Part shown: positions 17,153 through 25,907 of the stretch, in pieces
Position numbering within the stretch: the stretch's first letter is position 1
Layout: every line of letters starts with the position of its first letter
Source: Hyphomicrobiaceae bacterium
Lineage (GTDB): Bacteria; Pseudomonadota; Alphaproteobacteria; Rhizobiales; Hyphomicrobiaceae
DNA: 64,000 nt
Assembly (NCBI GenBank): GCA_022842785.1
Contig: JALHOW010000001.1
Span: 248,001 to 312,000, forward strand
Direction: 5' to 3'
Notes under the pieces: model-generated
Told to the model about the DNA's origin: nothing
Databases searched by the model: none
The model's input: the letters and a program-made list of their open reading frames with translations, nothing else
Program-made: the position numbers and the translations under genes

Positions 17153-18817
17153 TCACTCGATGCTGACCGTCGCGAGATCGATGAACCAGCTCTTCGGCTG
17201 CACGACACCCTTCAGCTTCGGGCTGATGGCGCGCGGGCCGACGTCGTGGGCAACCCACAGGAAGGGTGCTTCCTCGACGATGCGTGCGTGCAGGTTGGCA
17301 AGCGCTGCGTCACGATCCTTGTCGGCGAACGAGGTGCGCGCCTTCGCGATCAGCTCGTCGAACTCGGGATTGACGAAGTAGCCCCAGTTATTCGAGACCG
17401 GCGGAACGGTCTTCGACGAGGTGAAGCGGACCATTGCGAAGAACGGATCCATGGCCGCGAACGTCACGTTCGTCGCGTGTGCACCGCGCGACCCGGGGTC
17501 CTTGGCACCCTGGCGCCAGTTCGTGAAGAGCGCGTTCCACTCGATCACGTCCAACTCGACATCGAAGAAGCATTCCTTCAGCGCCTGCTGGAGGAACTCG
17601 TTCATCGGCACCGGCTGCATCTGACCGGAGCCCGAAGCCGACGTGATCGTCTTCACCTTAAGCGGCTTGTTGGGGCCGTAACCGGCTTCCGTCATCAGCT
17701 TCTTGGCAGCGGCGAGATCGTACTTGATGTCGAACTTCGGATTGCCCCACCAGGGATGGCCCGGCGGCACCGTGCCCTTCGGCACTTCCATCAGGCCATT
17801 GAGGGCTTCCTTGAGCTCGTCGCGGTTTACGCACAGATTGGCTGCGTGACGCACGCGCTTGTCGAGCCAGGGCGAACCTTCGGCGAAGGAGAACTGCCAC
17901 GGCCAGACATGCGGCTGGGCGTTTGCCTTGATCGTGAAGCCCTTGGACTTGATCACGTTGACCGCGTCGGGAGCCGGGTTCTCGATCCAGTCGACCTGAC
18001 CCGAGAGGAGGGCTGCCGTGCGTGCGTTGGCTTCCGGCATGGGCATAAGGACGACGCGGTCGACCTTCGGCACGCGCTTCGGATCCCAGTAGTCTTTGTT
18101 TGCTGCGTACTCGACGCGCTCACGGGCCGAGAAGCCGACCATCTTGAACGGGCCCGAGCCCGAGGCGTCCGTCGAAAAGGCGGCCCAAGCCTGCTTGGCG
18201 CGCTCGGCGGGATCGGCAACGCTGCCAAGGGCGTCGAATTTCTTCTGCCAATGCGCAGGCGAAGCAATGAAGAGATTGGTCAGGTTGATCGGCAGGAAGG
18301 AGTCGGGCTCCTTCGTCGTCAGCTCGACGGTGTAGTCGTCGATCGCGCGTGCCGACACGAGGTTCGGCATGCGGCTGACCGTGACGCCGATCTGATCGGG
18401 TGCGAAGTGCGGTGCCGACTTGTCGAGCACTTTCTGCACGTTCCACACGACCGCGGCGGCCTTGAGGTCGCTGCCGTCATGGAATTTCACGCCCTGGCGC
18501 AGCTTGAAGATCCACTTCGTCTTGTCGCTGTCCGAGACGGCCCACTCCGTGGCGAGGCCCGGAATGAGAACGCTCGCCTTCTCCTCCGACGACAGATCCC
18601 AATGCGTGAGCGCGTCGAAGAGCGGGATGCCCGTGAAGCGGTTGCCCTCGAAGCCCTGGTCGGGCTGACCATTGGTCTTGGGGATGTCCGCCGCCGTCAT
18701 GGCGATGCGCAGGGTCTTCTGGGCCATGGCCGGAAGAGCCGGCATTGCAAGCAGCAATGCTGTGCCGGCCACAAGGCCTGCACGAAGCCAACGCAACGAG
18801 GATTTAGATTTTTTCAC
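17153..18817 (-). CDS. ABC transporter substrate-binding protein, family 5 (DppA/OppA-like)
   Basis: A 554-residue periplasmic binding protein with a clear signal peptide: basic MKKSKSSLRWLR, a hydrophobic core, and a PAMAQ cleavage region near residue 33. The mature part has the family-5 features LKIHFDALTHW-like opening, FKLRQGVKFHDGSDLKA and the late NPEFDELIAKAR helix. Start choice: the GTG at the complement of 18815-18817 has GGAGG five bases upstream, so it is preferred to an ATG 12 bases earlier that contains that GGAGG. It is the first gene of the operon. Substrate unknown; context suggests a ureide, hydantoin or N-acyl amino acid. Confidence 0.9.
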   Translation of the reverse strand: MKKSKSSLRWLRAGLVAGTALLLAMPALPAMAQKTLRIAMTAADIPKTNGQPDQGFEGNRFTGIPLFDALTHWDLSSEEKASVLIPGLATEWAVSDSDKTKWIFKLRQGVKFHDGSDLKAAAVVWNVQKVLDKSAPHFAPDQIGVTVSRMPNLVSARAIDDYTVELTTKEPDSFLPINLTNLFIASPAHWQKKFDALGSVADPAERAKQAWAAFSTDASGSGPFKMVGFSARERVEYAANKDYWDPKRVPKVDRVVLMPMPEANARTAALLSGQVDWIENPAPDAVNVIKSKGFTIKANAQPHVWPWQFSFAEGSPWLDKRVRHAANLCVNRDELKEALNGLMEVPKGTVPPGHPWWGNPKFDIKYDLAAAKKLMTEAGYGPNKPLKVKTITSASGSGQMQPVPMNEFLQQALKECFFDVELDVIEWNALFTNWRQGAKDPGSRGAHATNVTFAAMDPFFAMVRFTSSKTVPPVSNNWGYFVNPEFDELIAKARTSFADKDRDAALANLHARIVEEAPFLWVAHDVGPRAISPKLKGVVQPKSWFIDLATVSIE

Positions 18818-19009
18818 TAGCGCCTCCATCAACGCACTCTGCGGTTTCTAAACTTCGCGCAGCCGGAGCTGCGGTCGTTCGGCAGGGAGGAATGTGCGGC
18901 ATCATCGGCTCGCATGGTCCGGAATGGGTGCACCATGGATGCTCGATCTCTCCCCTTGATCTCTTTTTTGCACTCGTTGTGAGCGCTACTATCGCCTGGA
19001 TGCCACCGA

Positions 19010-19020
19010 TTGTATACAGG
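19010..19020 (+). promoter_or_regulatory. Candidate GntR operator, distal copy
   Basis: TTGTATACAGG containing the perfect palindrome TGTATACA, similar to the GTAnTAC-type sites of FCD/VanR-type GntR regulators. An identical 11-mer lies 101 bases away next to the gntR start. This copy lies about 193 bases from the ABC operon start codon. Confidence 0.6.
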
Positions 19021-19110
19021 GCACTAAGCTTATCCAAGCCCAGGGAATAGGCACGCACTGCACAATAACCCGCCATTGCGCTGCAAGACCTTCCGGGCGT
19101 ACGCTAGTTC

Positions 19111-19121
19111 TTGTATACAGG
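19111..19121 (+). promoter_or_regulatory. Candidate GntR operator, proximal copy
   Basis: Second exact TTGTATACAGG, ending 5 bases before the gntR start codon and overlapping its AGGA ribosome binding site. Binding here would give autorepression. Confidence 0.62.
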
Positions 19122-19126
19122 ACAGC

Positions 19127-19915
19127 ATGAGCAGACCTCGCAAAATCGCCGAAGAGAATGGCAGCGTCAGCACGGAAGTGATCGTCGAGCGCATCACGAC
19201 GGCCATGCTCGAGCAGCGGCTGCCGCTTGGTGCCAAGCTCGGCGAGGAGAAGCTTTGCGCCATCTTCGGGGTTTCGCGCACCAAGGTTCGCCAGGCGCTC
19301 AACCGCCTCGCACGCAGTCAGCTCGTGGTGCTGAAGCCGCGCCGCGGTGCCTTCCTTGCCGAGCCGACGCCCGAAGAGGCGCGGCAGGTTTTCGAAGCGC
19401 GTCGCGTCATCGAGTGCGAGATCTTTGCGCAGTTCACGCGTTCCGCGAGCGAAGCGGACCTAGTCGCTCTTGAGCGTCACGTGGAAGCCGAGCGTCGCGC
19501 AATTCGGACGGATGATGTGCCGCTGCGCAATCGCCTGCTCGGGACATTCCATGTTCGCATTGCCGAGATGGTCGGCAACAAGGTGCTGACCGATATCCTC
19601 GCTGATCTCGTCACGCGCTCGTCGTTGATTACACTTCTCCTGCAGTCGACGCAGGCCGCATCCTGCTCTTCCGACGAGCATCGCGCATTGATCGCCGCTA
19701 TCCGGGCGCGCAAGGGGCCGCTCGTCCAGAAGCTGCTGCGTGAGCATATCGATCATGTCGAACGCGATCTCGCCGACATCGACGGGCGCGCGAGCGCATT
19801 CGATCTCGCTGATGCCTTGGGGTCGGGAATTGCTGCGCGAAAGAGCAAGGCGCCTGTTCGCCGCCCACGCAATGGCGCTGCAGCAGGCCGCGGGAGGGCT
19901 CAAGGTCAGCCATGA
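19127..19915 (+). CDS. GntR family (FCD-type) transcriptional regulator
   Basis: A 262-residue regulator. The winged helix-turn-helix (about 18-80) has LPLGAKLGEEKLCAIFGVSR and VRQALNRLARSQLVVLKPRR, followed by an all-helical FCD ligand domain (about 85-230) with EARRVIECEIF and a metal-type His pattern (FHVRIAEM, EHRALIAAI, REHIDHVE). It probably represses the divergent ABC operon and its own operon until a pathway intermediate binds (inference). Its stop overlaps the next ATG (ATGA), so it is co-translated with the PuuE-like gene. Confidence 0.9.
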   Translation: MSRPRKIAEENGSVSTEVIVERITTAMLEQRLPLGAKLGEEKLCAIFGVSRTKVRQALNRLARSQLVVLKPRRGAFLAEPTPEEARQVFEARRVIECEIFAQFTRSASEADLVALERHVEAERRAIRTDDVPLRNRLLGTFHVRIAEMVGNKVLTDILADLVTRSSLITLLLQSTQAASCSSDEHRALIAAIRARKGPLVQKLLREHIDHVERDLADIDGRASAFDLADALGSGIAARKSKAPVRRPRNGAAAGRGRAQGQP

Positions 19916-20835
19916 ACATCACGTCCGACTATCCGCGCGATCTCAAAGGTTATGGCCGTGAGCCCCCGCATGCGCGCTGGCCGGGCGGGGCACGCGTCGC
20001 CGTGCAATTCGTCGTGAACTACGAGGAAGGCGGCGAGAACTGCATCCTGCACGGTGATGCGGCCTCGGAGGCCTTTCTCTCGGAGGTGGTCGGTGCCGCC
20101 CCTTGGCCGGGCCAGCGGCACATGAACATGGAGTCCATGTACGAGTACGGTGCGCGTGCCGGTTTCTGGCGGCTGTGGCGCACCTTCACCTCGCGCGGGA
20201 TGCCGGTGACGGCCTTCGCCGTCGCGCACGCCATGATGCGCGGGCCGGAGCAGGTCGCGGCCATGCGCGAAGCCGACTGGGAGATCGCGAGCCACGGCCT
20301 GAAGTGGATCGAGTACAAGGATTTTTCAGAGGCCGACGAACGGGCGCATATTCGCGAGGCCGTGCGCATTCATACGGAAGTCGCTGGCGAGCGGCCACTC
20401 GGTTTCTACCAGGGGCGCTGCTCGGCGCACACGCTCGCGCTCGCCATGGAGGAAGGCGGTTTTCTCTATTCGGCCGACAGCTATGCCGACGATCTGCCGT
20501 ACTGGGTATCCGGTCCGCGCGGGCCTTTCCTCATGGTGCCCTACAGCCTCGATGCCAACGACATGCGCTTCGCAACGGCGCAGGGTTTCAACTCCGGCGA
20601 TCAGTTCTACACCTACTTGAAGGATACGTTCGACGTCCTCTACCGCGAGGGCGAGATGGTACCGCGCATGATGTCCATCGGCCTGCACTGCCGTCTTGCT
20701 GGCCGCCCGGGTCGCACGGCCGCACTCGAACGCTTCCTCGACTACATTGCCGCTCATGACAAGGTCTGGGTCGCCCGGCGTCTCGATATTGCGCGCCATT
20801 GGCATACGGCCCATCCGCCAGAAGGCGCACCGTGA
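19912..20835 (+). CDS. puuE: PuuE-like allantoinase (polysaccharide deacetylase family)
   Basis: A 307-residue polysaccharide deacetylase-fold protein of the PuuE type: opening DYPRDLKGYGREPPHARWPGG, then VNYEEGGE, the ESMYEYGARAGFWRLWR block, WEIASHGLKWIEY with the conserved His, and the late ISIGLH-like MSIGLHCRLAGRPGR. PuuE enzymes hydrolyse allantoin to allantoate without a metal cofactor. The gene sits between a GntR regulator and an allantoate-amidohydrolase-like gene, which fits ureide breakdown. A related cytosine/uracil-derived ring could be the real substrate. Confidence 0.85.
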   Translation: MNITSDYPRDLKGYGREPPHARWPGGARVAVQFVVNYEEGGENCILHGDAASEAFLSEVVGAAPWPGQRHMNMESMYEYGARAGFWRLWRTFTSRGMPVTAFAVAHAMMRGPEQVAAMREADWEIASHGLKWIEYKDFSEADERAHIREAVRIHTEVAGERPLGFYQGRCSAHTLALAMEEGGFLYSADSYADDLPYWVSGPRGPFLMVPYSLDANDMRFATAQGFNSGDQFYTYLKDTFDVLYREGEMVPRMMSIGLHCRLAGRPGRTAALERFLDYIAAHDKVWVARRLDIARHWHTAHPPEGAP

Positions 20836-22064
20836 TGAGCGATCTAGCGCTCGGTCGGCGATTGATGGATCGCCTGGAGGCGCTCGCGCGCTTCTCGGAT
20901 GATCCCGACGGCCTGACGCGCCTCTATCTTTCGCCCGCGCACAAGCGCGCTGCGGACGCAATCGCCGGCTGGATGCGCGAAGCTGGTCTTGATGTGCGGC
21001 TCGATGCCGCCGGCACGCTCATTGGCCGCTATGAAGGCGCGCGTGCTGACGCTCCCACACTCCTCATCGGCTCGCATATCGATACTGTGCGTCAGGCCGG
21101 CAAATTCGACGGCACGCTTGGCGTGTTGTCTGCCTTGACGGCAGTCGAGGCGCTTTCGCAGGCGGGCGAGCGCCTGCCATTCGCGATCGAGGTCATCGCC
21201 TTCGGCGACGAGGAAGGTGTGCGTTTTCCCTCGACGCTGCGCGGTTCACGCGCGCTCGCCGGCACGCTGAATGCTGCTGCGCTGGAAGAGCGCGACGCTG
21301 ACGGCATTTCCGTACGGGAGGCGCTCGTTGCATTCGGTGCCGACCCCGGGCGTCTCGCCGACGCCGCGATGTCGCGCGCCACATCTCTCGCCTTCGTCGA
21401 AGTCCATATCGAGCAAGGACCGGTGCTCGAGCGCATGAGCCAGCCGGTGGGCGTTGTCACCGCAATCAATGGCGCCCGGCGCCTGAGTGTTGTCGTGCAG
21501 GGCACCGCCGGCCACGCGGGCACCTCGCCCATGAACATGCGCCGAGACAGTCTCGCTGCTGCTGCCGAGATGGTGCTCTCCGTCGAGCGCATTGCGGCCG
21601 AAACGCGTGACGTCGTGGCGACCGTTGGCGTGATCGATGCGCGGCCCGGCGCCGTCAACGTCATTCCGGGCGAGACCCGCTTCACGATCGATACCCGCGC
21701 GCCGGATGATGCTGCGCGTGATAGCGTCGTCGAGCGCATCACGACTGCCATCGACGGCATCGCCGCCCGTCGCGGACTCGCCGTGCGCATCTCGCAGACC
21801 CATTCGGCACCGGCCACGGCGTGCGATCCGCGCCTGGTAGCCGATCTCGACGCGGCCGCGCGGGCAGCGGGCCATGCGCCCGTGCACCTGCCATCGGGAG
21901 CGGGCCACGATGCCATGGCCATGGCCGCGCTCTGCCCCGTTGCCATGCTCTTCGTGCGCTGCACGGGCGGCATCAGTCACCATCCCGCGGAAGCGATCTC
22001 ACTCAAGGATGCGGATGCCGCGATGCGCGTCCTCCTGCACTTCCTGCGCACCTACAAACCTTGA
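20835..22064 (+). CDS. Allantoate amidohydrolase / N-carbamoyl-L-amino-acid hydrolase
   Basis: A 409-residue M20-family zinc hydrolase of the AllC/HyuC group. Metal-binding features: GSHIDTV, GKFDGTLGVLSAL, the GDEEGVRFP glutamates, VEVHIEQGPVLE, and HHPAEAI near the C-terminus. The lid domain has GTAGHAGTSPM. Such enzymes cleave allantoate, ureidoglycolate or N-carbamoyl amino acids to release CO2 and ammonia. The start at 20835 overlaps the PuuE stop by one base (TGATG). AllC and HyuC cannot be told apart here. Confidence 0.88.
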   Translation: MSDLALGRRLMDRLEALARFSDDPDGLTRLYLSPAHKRAADAIAGWMREAGLDVRLDAAGTLIGRYEGARADAPTLLIGSHIDTVRQAGKFDGTLGVLSALTAVEALSQAGERLPFAIEVIAFGDEEGVRFPSTLRGSRALAGTLNAAALEERDADGISVREALVAFGADPGRLADAAMSRATSLAFVEVHIEQGPVLERMSQPVGVVTAINGARRLSVVVQGTAGHAGTSPMNMRRDSLAAAAEMVLSVERIAAETRDVVATVGVIDARPGAVNVIPGETRFTIDTRAPDDAARDSVVERITTAIDGIAARRGLAVRISQTHSAPATACDPRLVADLDAAARAAGHAPVHLPSGAGHDAMAMAALCPVAMLFVRCTGGISHHPAEAISLKDADAAMRVLLHFLRTYKP

Positions 22065-22085
22065 ATGACCGAACGGACAAAGATC

Positions 22086-23318
22086 ATGAGCAAAGAAATC
22101 GAGCAAAAAATGCGCGCGTTCCTCGAAAGCGAACGCCAGGCGCAAGTCCGCTTTCTTGCCGAGATCGTCAAGATCCCGACGGACAATCCGCCGGGCGATT
22201 GCGGGCCTGCCGCAGAGCGTGCGGCAAAGCTCATCGAGGCATTCGGCTGGACGGTCGAGCGTCATCCCGTGCCGGACGACATCGTCAAAGCCGCTGGCAT
22301 GATTTCCTGCACGAACCTGATCGTGCGGCGCGTGTTTGGTCCCGGTCCGACCATCGCCCTCAATTCTCATGGCGATGTCGTTCCACCGGGCAAGGGCTGG
22401 ACGTTTGATCCTTACGGCGCCGAAGTCAGCGATGGCTGGATGTACGGGCGCGGCGCGGCTGTTTCGAAGTCCGATTTTGCGACCTACATTTGGGCACTGC
22501 GGGCTCTCGAAGAGAGCGGCGCGCGCCTCGGCGGCACAGTCGAACTCCATTTCACTTATGACGAGGAAACCGGCGGCGAGATCGGCCCCGGCTATCTGCT
22601 GGCGCAAGGGCTGAGCAAACCCGATCTCGCGATCGGTGCCGGCTTTTCCTATGCCGTCGTGACCGAGCACAATGGTTGTCTGCATCTCGAAGTCGAGGTT
22701 GCGGGCCGTTCGGCACACGCCGCAAAGCCTTGGACAGGCATCGACGCGCTTCAGGCTGCAACAGCCATCCTTTCGGCGCTCTATGCCTGGCGGCCGACGC
22801 TCGAGACGCGCGTCTCGAAGACACCAGGCATCGGCGCACCGCAGCTTACCATCGGCCTCATCAGCGGTGGCATCAACACGAACGTCGTGCCGGACCGCGT
22901 CGTCTTCCGCCTCGATCGCCGCATCGTACCCGAGGAGAATGTCGAGGCCGTCGAGGCCGAGCTGCGCGAGGTCATTACGAAAGCCGCAACGGCCGTTCCC
23001 GACGCGCGCGTGGACGTGCGGCGTATCCTCCTCGCGGCGCCGCTTCAGCGCCTCCCCGCCGGTGACCGCATGACCGAGGTGCTCTGCCAGCGTGCGAGCG
23101 CCGTCATGGGCGAGCCCATCGTTGCGAGCGGCGTGCCGCTCTACACGGACGCACGCCACTACACGGCACATGGCGTGCCGATCGTGCTCTACGGCGCTGG
23201 CCCGCGCACGATCGAGGAAGCGAACGCCCATCGCGCGGACGAGCGGCTGCCGCTTTCGGATCTCTACAAAGCGACGGAGGTCATCGCCCTCACGCTCGCC
23301 GACCTGCTGGCGGTGTGA
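22086..23318 (+). CDS. M20 family metallopeptidase (ArgE/DapE type)
   Basis: A 410-residue di-zinc amidohydrolase: NSHGDVVPPGKGW supplies the first metal ligands, YGRGAAVSKSDFA the bridging Asp region, and HFTYDEETGGEIGPGY the catalytic and ligand glutamates; the lid domain has GRSAHAAKPWTG. The Asp usually seen as MKGG-D appears as AVSKSD, a variant also seen in succinyl-diaminopimelate desuccinylase-like relatives. An upstream in-frame ATG at 22065 is possible. It lies 20 bases after the carbamoylase gene and probably removes an N-acyl or amide group in the same pathway. Confidence 0.85.
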   Translation: MSKEIEQKMRAFLESERQAQVRFLAEIVKIPTDNPPGDCGPAAERAAKLIEAFGWTVERHPVPDDIVKAAGMISCTNLIVRRVFGPGPTIALNSHGDVVPPGKGWTFDPYGAEVSDGWMYGRGAAVSKSDFATYIWALRALEESGARLGGTVELHFTYDEETGGEIGPGYLLAQGLSKPDLAIGAGFSYAVVTEHNGCLHLEVEVAGRSAHAAKPWTGIDALQAATAILSALYAWRPTLETRVSKTPGIGAPQLTIGLISGGINTNVVPDRVVFRLDRRIVPEENVEAVEAELREVITKAATAVPDARVDVRRILLAAPLQRLPAGDRMTEVLCQRASAVMGEPIVASGVPLYTDARHYTAHGVPIVLYGAGPRTIEEANAHRADERLPLSDLYKATEVIALTLADLLAV

Positions 23319-23324
23319 GCGTAC

Positions 23325-24233
23325 CTATTGGGCGTCCTTTGCCCTCACTTTTACATCTCCACCGGCCCAGTCTTCGAAATACTTGATGATGTGCGCGTAA
23401 TCGAGCGCGCCGTCGCCTTGCTCCTTGGAGAAGGCGAGGACGTCGCGCGCGCATTTCACGACCCACATGCGCGCCCCCATGGCTTCGGCTTCCTCGATGC
23501 CGAGATTTACATCCTTGTGCAGCAGGTCCGTCGAGAAGCGCATGGGGAAGGTGCCCGGCAGAATGCACTCGGGGATCTTCACCTCCGTGCCGAAGCAGCG
23601 ACCCGACGAAATGTTGATCACATCGAGCATCCTCTGCGCATCGAGCCCGGCTTTAGCGCCTGCGACCAGGACTTCCATGGCGGCAAGCGTTCCCGCTGCC
23701 GTCAGCATGTTGTTGACGAGCTTCATCGCCTGACCGAGGCCCGGCTTGTCACCCATGTGCATGACATTCTTGCCGATGATTTCAAGGATCGGGCGGACAG
23801 TCTCGAATGTCGTCGGGTCGCCACCGACCATCACAGTCAGCGTGCCATTGGCGGCACCTGCAACGCCGCCGCTCACTGGCGCGTCGAGGAGCGTCATGCC
23901 CTTGGCCGCGAGTATTGGCGCCGCTCGCACGATCACCTGAGAGCCTGTCGTCGACGTATCGATGACGATTTTAGCGCGCGTCCCTTCGATGACGCCGCCG
24001 GCTCCCGTCAGTACGGCCTCGACGACATCGGGCTTCGGCAGGCTCAGCAGCACGACGTCGCTTTGGCTGGCGACGTCCGCCGCGCTGCGCGCAGCTTTCG
24101 CCCCCTTCTCGACGAGCGCGGCGACGGCCGCCTCACTGACGTCATGAACGACAAGCGCCTGGCCCGCCGCGAGGAGCCGCGCTGCCATGCGCGATCCCAT
24201 GATGCCAAGCCCGATGAAGCCGATGTCCGCCAT
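23325..24233 (-). CDS. 3-hydroxyisobutyrate dehydrogenase family NAD(P)-dependent reductase
   Basis: A 302-residue beta-hydroxyacid dehydrogenase. The Rossmann motif GFIGLGIMGSRMA opens the protein, the substrate motif is LLDAPVSGGVAGAANGTL, and the catalytic lysine is in QAMKLVNNMLTA. Family members include tartronate semialdehyde reductase (GlxR/GarR), which uses glyoxylate-derived carbon from allantoin; the neighbouring ureide genes make that role attractive but it is inference. It is convergent with the M20 gene (6-base gap). Confidence 0.85.
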   Translation of the reverse strand: MADIGFIGLGIMGSRMAARLLAAGQALVVHDVSEAAVAALVEKGAKAARSAADVASQSDVVLLSLPKPDVVEAVLTGAGGVIEGTRAKIVIDTSTTGSQVIVRAAPILAAKGMTLLDAPVSGGVAGAANGTLTVMVGGDPTTFETVRPILEIIGKNVMHMGDKPGLGQAMKLVNNMLTAAGTLAAMEVLVAGAKAGLDAQRMLDVINISSGRCFGTEVKIPECILPGTFPMRFSTDLLHKDVNLGIEEAEAMGARMWVVKCARDVLAFSKEQGDGALDYAHIIKYFEDWAGGDVKVRAKDAQ

Positions 24234-24316
24234 GTTTGCGCCCTCGATCCGATGTCGTTTCTGACCTCAAATCTGGCGCAATAGCGCGACTTTGCCAATG
24301 CTCGCGCGTGCAGACC

Positions 24317-25900
24317 TCAGATGCGCGCCCGCGCTTCGGTGATCGCCGCACCTGCGGAACTGCGCACAGCGGTTGCGGGCGCCGCAAGCCGCCGATGACG
24401 GCTGCGCATCGTGCCGAGAATGGATGCCACGATTGCGATCGGCAGCAGGGCAATGAAGCTCTCCGCGAGCGTCAGCACAATAGCGATGGCCCAGCAGATC
24501 GCGAGCGCGTGCTCGATCAGGGCAATGAGCTTGGACTGGGAATGACGGCGCAGCATTCCGCGCCGATTGCCCGGCATGGGATGCCAGAAATTGAGAAGGG
24601 CTGTCGAGGCGGCACCGGCCACCGTGAAGAGGGTGGTCAGCATGGCGACCCGCCATGAGATGAACGCGAGGCCGACGAGCGGCAGCCCGATGATCACGAA
24701 GACCGGTAGCCCAACAGCACCGAGCTTGATGCGATCGACCTCCATGGCGGTGACAGGTGCGGTTGCCATCAGTTCGGGTGCGTCCTCGCCTGAGACCATG
24801 ATCCAAGAGAGCGAGGCAGAAACCTGCGCGGCGATGACGACGATCGTCGGTGCGAGCGCGAGCGCTGTTGGCAGGGCCTCGCTGCGCAAAAGCACGACGG
24901 CGATCGGGATCGTGTAAATGATCTGCAGGCCGAGCTGCGCGAAGAGGCTCGGGTCGCGCGCGAGGAGGCGCCATTCCTTGCGACGGACATTGTGCTCGAG
25001 ACCGACACGGAACCTATGGCCGCGATTACTGTCGCGTGCCCAACCTCCCGATGGTGCGCCCGTGGCGGCCAGCGTCGCGGCAGCGAAGCGGTTGGCGAGC
25101 ACGTTCACCGCGAAGGCGAACAGGAGTACCGCGATCATGAGCAGCACCCACACAGCGCGCGGATGGCCCTGCATGGCGTGCACGGGAAGCAATGCGATGT
25201 GGTGCAGGCTCGTGCCTGCTGCCGTACTCGCCAACCATTGTGCAAGGCTATCGCGCACAGTCTCTGGCAGCACCACGACAACCTGCGCGCCGAGGACGGA
25301 TCCGCCCGCAATGAGCGCTCCCGTCATCTGTGTGAATGTGCGCGCGCGCCGCGGGCCCACAAGGAAGAATAGGCCGATTGAAAGTCCGAGGCCGAGGGCT
25401 GTCGCCACGAGCGCGAGCGCGATCAGTGTCGGATAGGCGGCGAGCCAGATCTGTGTGCCGAGCAGCGCCCCCATATTGGCGAGCGGCAGCACCAGAAGTG
25501 TGATCGAGCCGAGCGTGCTCGCGGCGATTGCTGTCGCTTTCGCGGCGAGGATGCGTGCCGCGGGAAGCGGCGCGCCGAGTAGGAGATCCAGATCGCCGCG
25601 ATCGAAGAGCGTTCGCGTCGTCGCGAAGAGACCCTGCGCGATCATCCAGGTGAAGATGCAGAGCGTTGCGATGGCGAGTGGCGCGGCGCTGCGCTCGCCA
25701 CCATGAACATAGGGTTCAATCAGCAGAACGACTGGCCACGCGACCAGATGCAGCACGAGAACACCGCACGCGAGTAGGATGCTGATCCTGCGCGTGGCCT
25801 TGCTGCCCGGCTGATCGCTCATCATGTCGGCAAAGCGACGCCAGTTCAGGCGCACGTCATGCGCGACGAGCCAGAGAAATGAGCCGGGTGCCTGGTTCAT
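24317..25900 (-). CDS. ABC-2-like exporter permease
   Basis: A 527-residue polytopic protein with about ten to twelve hydrophobic segments (for example LLACGVLVLHLVAWPVVLL and LALVATALGLGLSIGLFFLV). It lies 7 bases after an ABC-2-type ATPase gene, so the two form an exporter pair. Segment FDRGDLDLLLGAPLPAARIL resembles large ABC-2 permeases whose dimers form the channel. The ATG at 25900 begins MNQAPGSFLWLVAHDVRLNW; longer upstream frames overlap the ATPase. Substrate unknown. Confidence 0.8.
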   Translation of the reverse strand: MNQAPGSFLWLVAHDVRLNWRRFADMMSDQPGSKATRRISILLACGVLVLHLVAWPVVLLIEPYVHGGERSAAPLAIATLCIFTWMIAQGLFATTRTLFDRGDLDLLLGAPLPAARILAAKATAIAASTLGSITLLVLPLANMGALLGTQIWLAAYPTLIALALVATALGLGLSIGLFFLVGPRRARTFTQMTGALIAGGSVLGAQVVVVLPETVRDSLAQWLASTAAGTSLHHIALLPVHAMQGHPRAVWVLLMIAVLLFAFAVNVLANRFAAATLAATGAPSGGWARDSNRGHRFRVGLEHNVRRKEWRLLARDPSLFAQLGLQIIYTIPIAVVLLRSEALPTALALAPTIVVIAAQVSASLSWIMVSGEDAPELMATAPVTAMEVDRIKLGAVGLPVFVIIGLPLVGLAFISWRVAMLTTLFTVAGAASTALLNFWHPMPGNRRGMLRRHSQSKLIALIEHALAICWAIAIVLTLAESFIALLPIAIVASILGTMRSRHRRLAAPATAVRSSAGAAITEARARI

Positions 25901-25907
25901 GATGCAC

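Larger units (their letters stand above)
18818..19126. other. Divergent regulatory region between ABC operon and gntR
   Basis: About 310 bases between the divergent binding-protein gene and the GntR gene. It holds the two TTGTATACAGG sites annotated separately and an AT-rich stretch near 18960-18985. I see no further gene. Confidence 0.6.
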
